In this document: positions 1-6,126 of the stretch, in pieces | Numbering within the stretch: position 1 is the stretch's first letter | Layout of the letters: each line of letters starts with the position of its first letter | Assembly: GCA_014380105.1 (NCBI GenBank) | Contig: JACMKL010000820.1 | Coordinates: 1 to 13,726, forward strand | Source of the DNA: Candidatus Melainabacteria bacterium | GTDB taxonomy: Bacteria > Cyanobacteriota > Vampirovibrionia > Obscuribacterales > Obscuribacteraceae | DNA: 13,726 nt | Reading direction: 5' to 3' | Notes under the pieces: generated by a model | Told to the model about the DNA's origin: nothing | Seen by the model: only the letters and a program-made list of their open reading frames with translations | Database searches by the model: none | Translations under genes and position numbers: made by a program

Positions 1-661
1 CGTTTTGCAACGAGTTGCTGAAGTGTTCGGGTGATGCATTTATATGTAGTGAACTTGTAGCTGACGTAATTTTGCTAGCGAGAGCATCGAAAGGCATCAT
101 CTGACTGGCGAAACTATGAGCGCCCATTCCCAAAGTTTGGAAAATCGGAGCGGTTCCAGGCAGTGCACCTAAATTGAATGCGGCGTGTTCTGCTCCTGGA
201 ATTGGTATGCCCAATCTGGAGACTGCGCCTAGTTGAGCAAACAAAGCCGGATCAAATAGACCAGCGAGTGGTGACTGTGTGAAGAAGAAATTGCTGAGTG
301 CTTCAAAGAATGAATTCATCAAGCCCATAGCGCCAGGCATGCGCATGATTAATTGAATGACTGGTGAAATTGGGTCGTTGGCGGCAGCCGCGATTAGTGC
401 TGAAGCGTCGCCGACTGGAGGAATGGCAGCCATTGCTTGAGCTTCCATGCCGGTAGGCATTACGTGTCCGGTCAGCTCAAGACCACCAGGCAGCGCAGAG
501 TGGGCTGCGACATCGACTGGTGGACGGAATGCCGCTGAGGCGGAACCCATATCTACTCTGGATATATCAAAACTTTCTGCACCTGCGCCCATCGAATGCC
601 CGCCGACGTCGGCAAGTTCGGCTCCTGATGCTGGTTGGAATGAGTTTGGGTTGAAATTCAT
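1..661 (-). CDS. Unrecognised Met/Phe/Pro-rich protein, 5' part only
   Basis: An uninterrupted frame of 220 codons begins at the ATG complementary to 659-661 and runs off the left edge, so the C-terminus is missing. I do not recognise the family. Residues 1-95 are Gly/Ala/Pro/Met-rich and polar. Residues about 97-150 are markedly hydrophobic, with Met, Phe and Leu clusters (for example NSFFEALSNFFFTQSP), but helix-breaking Pro and Gly make a standard membrane anchor doubtful. There is no N-terminal signal peptide (start MNFNPNSFQPASG). No good Shine-Dalgarno lies upstream of the ATG. It is divergent from the exported protein gene at 890. The opposite-strand frame at 447-713 is a shadow of it. 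A secreted or cell-wall protein with its recognisable domain further downstream is possible, but nothing in the window shows that. Confidence 0.65.
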   Translation of the reverse strand, partial: MNFNPNSFQPASGAELADVGGHSMGAGAESFDISRVDMGSASAAFRPPVDVAAHSALPGGLELTGHVMPTGMEAQAMAAIPPVGDASALIAAAANDPISPVIQLIMRMPGAMGLMNSFFEALSNFFFTQSPLAGLFDPALFAQLGAVSRLGIPIPGAEHAAFNLGALPGTAPIFQTLGMGAHSFASQMMPFDALASKITSATSSLHINASPEHFSNSLQN

Positions 662-889
662 CGTCAATTTGGGGCGCGGATGTTTACTGAATACAATCTA
701 CAACCGGGCGTAGAGCAAGTAAAGGTGCGGGATGGGAGGATCACCACGGTCAGCGCAAAATACTTTCATTTCATGGTGTAATTACGCCGATTTTTCGTCT
801 TTACATCAGCCGAAAGTAAAGTTTCCCCTCAGGTCTCTCCACAATCAAAGCGGTTAAAATGACTGGCAGCGAATTTAAGGGAGTTATTC
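662..889. promoter_or_regulatory. Divergent intergenic region with a spaced inverted repeat
   Basis: This 228-base gap separates two divergent genes and must hold promoters for both, unless the left gene starts further upstream. A spaced inverted repeat CTTTAC-N11-GTAAAG lies at 799-804 and 816-821, and a further GTAAAG is at 719-724. The arms sit one to two helical turns apart, as expected for a dimeric DNA-binding protein, but six-base arms can arise by chance. I see no convincing -35/-10 pair; TAAAAT at 855-860 is the best -10-like word before the rightward gene, without a matching -35. Confidence 0.3.
877..883 (+). promoter_or_regulatory. Ribosome binding site for the exported protein
   Basis: AAGGGAG lies six bases before the ATG at 890. 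It fixes this start and excludes the overlapping frames at 859-1080 and on the opposite strand. Confidence 0.8.
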
Positions 890-2281
890 ATGCTCGAGAA
901 ATCAATTGTTTGTGCCGCCGCGTTCTCGCTCGTGAGTTCGTCCTTCTTGTCTATGGCGGCTCTGGCTGCGCCTGTCCTGCCCTCTGGCACTCCGGCAACT
1001 TCTCCGGCTCCTGCGGTTTCAGCTGCGCCCGCACCTGTGAGCCCCGCGCTACAGGCGACTTTGAGTGCTTTTGCCGGTAGCCCTGACCAAACCGGTTTCG
1101 ACCGCGTCGTTGCCGTTTTGAAAGATGCCATCTTGCAGCCGCCGCTAAAAGGGCTGGATGCGTCTGCAATCATCAAAGGTCATCCGCATCTACAAGATAT
1201 TGGCACGCGAGTTATCGATGCCGGTGGTGCCAAAGTCTGGACTTTCACAAAGACACCATATGCACAATCAGTAATCATCGTCTTCGGCTCCAGCGCGCCT
1301 GCCGCTCCTGGCGCACCGGCAGCTTCTGTGTACCGGTCGCAAGTTGTTTCGGTGCCTGGCACTATCACAATCACCGACGCTCACATAGTTTCAAAATCCA
1401 ATCCACCGGCTGTGGCAGCCTCTAAATGGGCGCCAAAAGGAGCTGCCGCAGCCAAAGCCGCTGCTGCTGCTAAAGCTGCCGCAGCTGCCAGAGCTGCTGC
1501 AATTGCCCGTGCCGCCGCCGCAGCTGCCTCGCCAGGAGCCGGCGCCAAATATCTGGTGCTTGCCGGAACAGACAAAACGAGCGGATTAATTACACTGTTC
1601 GCGCTCAAACCCGCCGATGGTTGGTGGGTCGCCAGTCCTGAATTGTTTAGCTCAGTGCCGCCATTTTTGCTTTCCAGTGTCCAGGGACGCGCGTCATTTT
1701 CCGGCTCAGATTTGGTATTGAGCATCGCCTCCAACAAAACAGTCGTCGAGCAACCGAAATTGAATGCTGCCGGCAAGCCTGTGCGCGCTCAAAGTTCGAG
1801 TTACAAACTTGTGCTCAAATTAGTTAACGGCAGATATGTGCTCGAAGGACACTCGGCAGACGAAGGTCCGGTCATGGTCGTCCACAATTTCTTGAATGCT
1901 GTCCAGCAGGGCAGGCAGGACGTCGCAAAAGCGTGGGTTTCGGACACCCATCTCGCCAACATTCCTAAATATCTCGGCTTGTACGGTAAAAGCGACCAGG
2001 TCTACAAAGTAATAGCGATGTCCAATCCGATGGGCGTCTCGCGCTTCCGCGTCATCACTTTCGGCAAGGACGACCTAATTGTGGACGTCGGTATGATCAA
2101 GAAAATCGAAAATGGCAAGCAAAGGCAGTACGTCGCCATCAAATCTCTATTTATTGCTCCGCCCGACCCATTTGCCAAGAAATTGCTGGGCGCGACCCCG
2201 AATTTCGAGCGAATCCCTGATCCCACGCCAAATCCGGAAACAAAAGTTGCTCCCGGGGCAACGGCTGGAAAAGCCCAATAG
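890..2281 (+). CDS. Exported Ala/Pro-rich protein of unknown function
   Basis: 463 residues, starting at an ATG with a strong Shine-Dalgarno. Residues 1-26 form a signal peptide: MLEK, a hydrophobic core, then an ALA-A cleavage region, followed by a Pro/Ala/Ser-rich mature N-terminus. The protein is therefore expected in the periplasm or outside the cell. Residues about 60-165 look folded and alternate with an Ala/Pro linker. Residues 185-213 are almost pure alanine with Lys/Arg at 189, 195, 201 and 207, predicted to be one long helix. Residues about 218-320 look beta-rich (KYLVLAGTDKTSGLITLFAL; SYKLVLKLVNGRYVLEG). Residues about 328-430, with a helix VVHNFLNAVQQGRQD followed by beta strands, have the look of an NTF2-like fold, but this is a pattern judgement. 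The C-terminal tail is Pro-rich. No catalytic motif was identified. The function remains unknown. Confidence 0.85.
   Translation: MLEKSIVCAAAFSLVSSSFLSMAALAAPVLPSGTPATSPAPAVSAAPAPVSPALQATLSAFAGSPDQTGFDRVVAVLKDAILQPPLKGLDASAIIKGHPHLQDIGTRVIDAGGAKVWTFTKTPYAQSVIIVFGSSAPAAPGAPAASVYRSQVVSVPGTITITDAHIVSKSNPPAVAASKWAPKGAAAAKAAAAAKAAAAARAAAIARAAAAAASPGAGAKYLVLAGTDKTSGLITLFALKPADGWWVASPELFSSVPPFLLSSVQGRASFSGSDLVLSIASNKTVVEQPKLNAAGKPVRAQSSSYKLVLKLVNGRYVLEGHSADEGPVMVVHNFLNAVQQGRQDVAKAWVSDTHLANIPKYLGLYGKSDQVYKVIAMSNPMGVSRFRVITFGKDDLIVDVGMIKKIENGKQRQYVAIKSLFIAPPDPFAKKLLGATPNFERIPDPTPNPETKVAPGATAGKAQ
1451..1522 (+). repeat. Four 18-base units coding an alanine helix with regular Lys/Arg
   Basis: Four successive 18-base units each encode A-(K/R)-A-A-A-A or a close variant; the third ends in Ile. 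The basic residues fall exactly six residues apart (189, 195, 201, 207). The codons differ between units, so the regularity is kept at the protein level more than at the DNA level. Confidence 0.75.
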
Positions 2282-2289
2282 CCGGTGCT

Positions 2290-2310
2290 TTGCGAGCTTT
2301 ATTGTCGCAA
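2290..2310 (+). terminator. Possible weak terminator hairpin after the exported protein gene
   Basis: TTGCGA at 2290-2295 pairs with TCGCAA at 2305-2310 around a nine-base loop, beginning eight bases after the stop codon. Only TTC follows instead of a real T-run, so it may be a mere mRNA-end hairpin or chance. The remaining gap up to 2391 carries TTGAAA at 2346-2351 and TATAGA at 2373-2378, but the 21-base spacing is poor for a promoter. Confidence 0.3.
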
Positions 2311-2391
2311 TTCAATAAAAGTAAGCGACTTCTAGAGCCGATAGCTTGAAAAAAAGGCTGTCATTATGGGCATATAGAGGCTGAACTGCCT

Positions 2392-4332
2392 TTGCCACAG
2401 GTTACCCTCGTGTCGTCACCGTCCGACACTCCTTTTAGCCAAACTCTTCCTTCTCGCGATGATCAGCATCCTGAGGAGAAGACTTATTTTGCGCCGTCCC
2501 TGTCTTTTTTGACCTATTCCTATCGCGAGACGCTTTTTGCGGAATTCGAGCGATTGGTCGAAGCTGCAAAGCAATTCGATGGCTTGATTATTGATTTGAT
2601 GCAGACTGGTTTTTCGGTCCCGCTGGACGAGCTGGTCAAATTTAGTTTGTACGCAAAACGGCTTCTTAAGCCGCAAGGCGTGTTGTTGTTCGTCAAGGCA
2701 GACGGCGCGATCACACTGACCAAAGATGACCCGGGCGGCGGTTTGACTTTCAATGTCTACGACAGTCCGTTCGGGATTTTCGCTCGGCACCCGATGCTTG
2801 CTGATTATGTTTGTGCAACCGTATCTGGTATCGACCGTCGTCGCTTGCGTGGTGGTGGCAGCACGCTTGCCAATCACATTCTCTACACCTCTACACCGGT
2901 TTTGACCGACACAGGCAGGAAGGCGAAAGAGGGCTTCAATTTGCCGGCACCACAAAGTTGGGTGCTGCAGATGATTGATGATTATTCGTCAGTTGAAGCA
3001 ATTACACGCACGTTGGAAGCAAGGCACCATTTGCCTGCTGATGAGACTTTGCGCATGCTTCAAGAGCTAGAAGCGGAAGATATCATTTTCCCAATTTTCT
3101 CGCGCATACAATTTTTGTCGAATTGCTATCACAATAGAAAACCTTTTCGACTCGGACGTTATATGGTGGCAGCCGGAATCGTCTCAGAGTCACAGTTGCA
3201 AGAGCTTTTGGAAAGGCAAGAAGAAGAAGGTTGGGGTAAAGGGCAAAAAACATTCCTCGGGCTTTTAGCAGTCAGACTTGGTTTTTTAAACACCCGGGAA
3301 TTGGAAGTTTTACTCGACGACCAATATCTCTATGGTGGCTATCACAAGAAAGCGGACTCGGAAGGGCAGTCCGGTCGCAGTGTAGAAACCATGCGCGATT
3401 CGATGATAGGTTCACTTGGTGCAATTGACTCACACGGACTTTTGCAATCGTTGTCGACGGCGCAAAAAACTGGATTACTAACGGTTGAAAATCGTGACAA
3501 AGCGCTGATAGTCTCGTTTACAAACGGTAAGCCAACACACGCCAAAATGAATAGACTGAAAGGCATGGAAGCGATCACTGAATTCGTAACCAGTTGGTCG
3601 GAAGGTATTTTCGTATTCCGAGACAAAGGTGTCTCAACCGAACTTGATGACGGCTGCGAACTGAAGCGTTCGCTCGACAAAATTTTGCTCGACTCCGCAC
3701 TCTATAAAGATCAAATCAATCAGATCTTGTCTCAGTTACCGACCGGGCGAAACACCATTCTTGAGCGCGTTTGGAACTTTGAAACGCTCTGGAATAAAAT
3801 GGCAACCAAGCCGCTTAAATATCTCGATGAATCAACGGTGACTGATCGTGACAAACAAGCGATTGTACAATTGGCAGGTCTTATTGATGGTCTGTCGACC
3901 CTGGACGAGGTGATTAAATCGTTCGACTTGTGGCCCGCATACGCGATTATCAAATCAGTGCATTTACTCATCGATCAGCGTCTCGTCAATGTGCAGCAGG
4001 CAAGTTTGTTCCGTCCATTGTCGGTCTTCCAGCGTATAGTTACCGAGCTGCAAAAAACGATCGGTCGCGACGATAATAAAGCGTTGTTACAAGCAAGTTT
4101 GCATTATGTTCATGGTGATTCACCGGCGTCATCGAGATTTCATATTGATCACGAAGGCAGAGTGAGTGTCAACCTCGCCCAGGTCAAAACTTCTGGCACG
4201 CCTGTGTCTGCAGTGTTACTTGAATTGAGACGTTGGATGGAGGCTTACCTGGCTTACTGCAGACGTCAGATTGATCCGCACATTGTTGATAATGCAGTCG
4301 CCAAGATAGTCAACGGGCAACCGGCTCAGTAG
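2392..4332 (+). CDS. DUF4388 (PATAN-like) multidomain protein
   Basis: 646 residues if read from the TTG at 2392; an in-frame GTG at 2410 is an alternative. AGAGG at 2376-2380 lies 11 bases before the TTG, so the start is uncertain. Residues about 28-155 have a Rossmann- or receiver-like look (GLIIDLMQTGF, then a helix, then GVLLFVKAD). Residues 190-235 resemble a small winged-helix module. Residues about 254-318 (LGRYMVAAGIVSESQLQELLERQ) match the N-terminal domain type of GspE/MshE ATPases. Residues about 338-420 (MIGSLGAIDSHGLLQSLSTA, then GLLTVENRDKALIVSFTNGK) are a DUF4388 domain. Residues 490-535 repeat the winged-helix pattern. The C-terminal 110 residues are unassigned. There is no signal peptide or membrane segment, so it is probably cytoplasmic. 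DUF4388 proteins occur in signalling and motility systems (cyanobacterial PatA type). No enzyme motif is seen, so a scaffold or regulator role is inferred. Confidence 0.85.
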   Translation: MPQVTLVSSPSDTPFSQTLPSRDDQHPEEKTYFAPSLSFLTYSYRETLFAEFERLVEAAKQFDGLIIDLMQTGFSVPLDELVKFSLYAKRLLKPQGVLLFVKADGAITLTKDDPGGGLTFNVYDSPFGIFARHPMLADYVCATVSGIDRRRLRGGGSTLANHILYTSTPVLTDTGRKAKEGFNLPAPQSWVLQMIDDYSSVEAITRTLEARHHLPADETLRMLQELEAEDIIFPIFSRIQFLSNCYHNRKPFRLGRYMVAAGIVSESQLQELLERQEEEGWGKGQKTFLGLLAVRLGFLNTRELEVLLDDQYLYGGYHKKADSEGQSGRSVETMRDSMIGSLGAIDSHGLLQSLSTAQKTGLLTVENRDKALIVSFTNGKPTHAKMNRLKGMEAITEFVTSWSEGIFVFRDKGVSTELDDGCELKRSLDKILLDSALYKDQINQILSQLPTGRNTILERVWNFETLWNKMATKPLKYLDESTVTDRDKQAIVQLAGLIDGLSTLDEVIKSFDLWPAYAIIKSVHLLIDQRLVNVQQASLFRPLSVFQRIVTELQKTIGRDDNKALLQASLHYVHGDSPASSRFHIDHEGRVSVNLAQVKTSGTPVSAVLLELRRWMEAYLAYCRRQIDPHIVDNAVAKIVNGQPAQ

Positions 4333-4395
4333 CGTACAATAGCCACTGACTCTTTTGAACGGCTTCTATTGGCAAGTCGTCAGCATAGGCGTATT

Positions 4396-4400
4396 GAGGA
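4396..4400 (+). promoter_or_regulatory. Ribosome binding site that decides the pepA start
   Basis: GAGGA lies seven bases before the ATG at 4408. The upstream in-frame TTG at 4369 would add 13 unconserved residues (MASRQHRRIEEIQ) and would place this site inside the coding sequence, so the ATG at 4408 is preferred. Confidence 0.85.
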
Positions 4401-4407
4401 AATCCAG

Positions 4408-6051
4408 ATGAAGTATAAATTGGAATTGGCGCCTTTGGGTGAATGCCAGAGCGACGTTGCTTGCGTATTTGTATATAGCGGGCAGAAAATTGAAGACATT
4501 CTCGCCGATTATGATCCGGCATTCGGTCGCAAGCTCAAGCCTTTTGCTGATCAAATCAGTCAACTTTGTCAGCAAGAAGCATTCAAAGGAAAACCAGGAC
4601 AAAGCATTTTTCTCACCACTTTTGGTCATATGAAAGCGGGACGTTTGTGTATAGTCGGCTTGGGCGAAGCGAAAGATTTTAAATTGTCACATGCACGAAA
4701 AGCCGCCGCCAACATCGTTCGGCGACTGCCGGGTAATAGCGCGCAAACAAGCATGTCTTTGTTTTTCAAACAAGCTACTTCTGCTACTGAGAAGAAAGTG
4801 GCAGCGGCGAAAACTGCAAAACGTGTTTCTAAAAGCGGGCAGAAATCCGTCGGTACGTCGATAGATGAGGCGCCATCAAAGTCTTCATCTAAATCGGCAA
4901 GCATCACAACAATTACTGATAGTGACATTATTCAAGCCATGGTGGAAGGAATAATCCTTGCATCTTATTCGTTTAGCAAATATAAGTCTTCCAAAAACGG
5001 CGATAATAAAAAGCCACCTGCTTTGCAAACGCTCTCCTTTGCTGGGTTTGGCTTGAATGCCAAGGCTTTTGCTGCGGCAACTGCAAAAGGCGAAATCATT
5101 GCCGAGTCAACAAACTTTGCACGCCGCTTGATTGCTGAGCCACCAAGTTTTATGACGCCGACCAAACTTGCTGAAGAGGCGCGTGCTGTCGCTAAAGAAT
5201 TCGGACTGACTGTCAAAGTTCTTGATGCTGCGCAAATGCTGAAGCTTTCAATGGGTGCAATTCTTGGTGTCGCCCGCGGTGCAAAGGAACAACCTAAATT
5301 TATCGTTCTCTCATACGATGTACCTAAATCAAAGAGAAAAGTCGCTATCGTTGGAAAGGGCATAACCTTTGATTCCGGTGGTCTTTCATTGAAACCAGCT
5401 CAGAGCATGGAGCATATGAAATACGATATGTCCGGAGCCGCCGCTGTAATTGCCACAATGCGCGTCGTCGGAACATACAAGCCAAACTTTTCAGTAATGG
5501 CAGTAGTCGCTGCTACAGAAAATATGCCTGGAGATAATGCTCTGCACCCCGGTGATGTGATTTCTGCAATGAATGGTAAGACCATTGAAGTCAACAATAC
5601 TGACGCAGAGGGTCGGCTAATTCTCGCTGACTGTCTGCATTACGCAGTCAAAGAAGGCGCTGACGAATTGATCGATATAGCAACTTTGACCGGCGCAGTA
5701 GTGACAGCTTTAGGTCGCGTTGCTGCAGGCATCATGGGCTCAGATCAACAATTGATCGACAAGTTGATAGCGAGCGGCGAGCATGCCGGTGAAAAATTGT
5801 GGCAGTTGCCTATGTACGACGAGTATCAGGAATCCCTGAAAAGCGACATCGCCGATCTAAAGAATGCCGGCGCCCGTGGTGAAGCTGGAAGTGCCAGTGC
5901 AGCTATGTTCTTGAAAGAATTTGTGAGCGGCAAATCTTGGGCACACTTAGACATTGCCGGACCAGGGTGGATCGATCGCGATAGAGAAGAGTGCAACAAA
6001 GGCGGCACCGGATTTGGTGTACGCACGCTTTGCCAGTATTTAATCGATTAG
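4408..6051 (+). CDS. pepA: Leucyl aminopeptidase (cytosol aminopeptidase, family M17)
   Basis: 547 residues. It removes N-terminal amino acids from peptides with two metal ions and acts as a cytoplasmic hexamer. Aligned by eye with E. coli PepA, every active-site residue is present at matching spacing: metal ligands K317, D322 (GKGITFDSGG), D340 (KYDMSGAA), D399 and E401 (NTDAEGR), and catalytic K329 and R403. The C-terminal WAHLDIAGPGW block is also typical. The N-terminal domain carries a Lys/Ser/Ala-rich low-complexity insertion at residues about 125-170, which makes the protein longer than E. coli PepA (about 500 residues). The gene starts 75 bases after the DUF4388 gene on the same strand, so co-transcription is possible. 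TACAAT at 4335-4340 could be a -10 element, but no -35 is evident. Function is near certain; the substrate range cannot be read. Confidence 0.97.
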   Translation: MKYKLELAPLGECQSDVACVFVYSGQKIEDILADYDPAFGRKLKPFADQISQLCQQEAFKGKPGQSIFLTTFGHMKAGRLCIVGLGEAKDFKLSHARKAAANIVRRLPGNSAQTSMSLFFKQATSATEKKVAAAKTAKRVSKSGQKSVGTSIDEAPSKSSSKSASITTITDSDIIQAMVEGIILASYSFSKYKSSKNGDNKKPPALQTLSFAGFGLNAKAFAAATAKGEIIAESTNFARRLIAEPPSFMTPTKLAEEARAVAKEFGLTVKVLDAAQMLKLSMGAILGVARGAKEQPKFIVLSYDVPKSKRKVAIVGKGITFDSGGLSLKPAQSMEHMKYDMSGAAAVIATMRVVGTYKPNFSVMAVVAATENMPGDNALHPGDVISAMNGKTIEVNNTDAEGRLILADCLHYAVKEGADELIDIATLTGAVVTALGRVAAGIMGSDQQLIDKLIASGEHAGEKLWQLPMYDEYQESLKSDIADLKNAGARGEAGSASAAMFLKEFVSGKSWAHLDIAGPGWIDRDREECNKGGTGFGVRTLCQYLID

Positions 6052-6094
6052 GTATCGACCGACCAAATCAATAGTCGACTCGTCGAGCAAACTT

Positions 6095-6126
6095 GCTGAC
6101 TAATTCAGCTACGGTTTGCCGTCTTT
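6095..6126 (+). terminator. Weak terminator candidate between convergent genes
   Basis: Two small hairpins follow pepA: GCTGA/TCAGC (6095-6099 with 6105-6109, loop CTAAT) and ACGG/CCGT (6111-6114 with 6119-6122, loop TTTG). The second is followed by CTTTT, which ends at the stop codon of the opposing gene. The stems are short, so termination would be weak. The facing position between convergent genes makes some terminator here likely. Confidence 0.35.

Noticed and set aside
447..713. 88-codon plus-strand frame at the left end
   Set aside because: It lies opposite a 220-codon frame that runs through the window edge, and its composition is an antisense shadow.
829..1176. Minus-strand frame over the start of the exported protein gene
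   Set aside because: Overlaps a gene with strong ribosome site and signal peptide; an antisense shadow of Ala/Pro-rich sequence.
4369..4407. Upstream TTG start for pepA
   Set aside because: The ATG at 4408 has GAGGA at ideal spacing and gives the N-terminus that aligns with PepA proteins.
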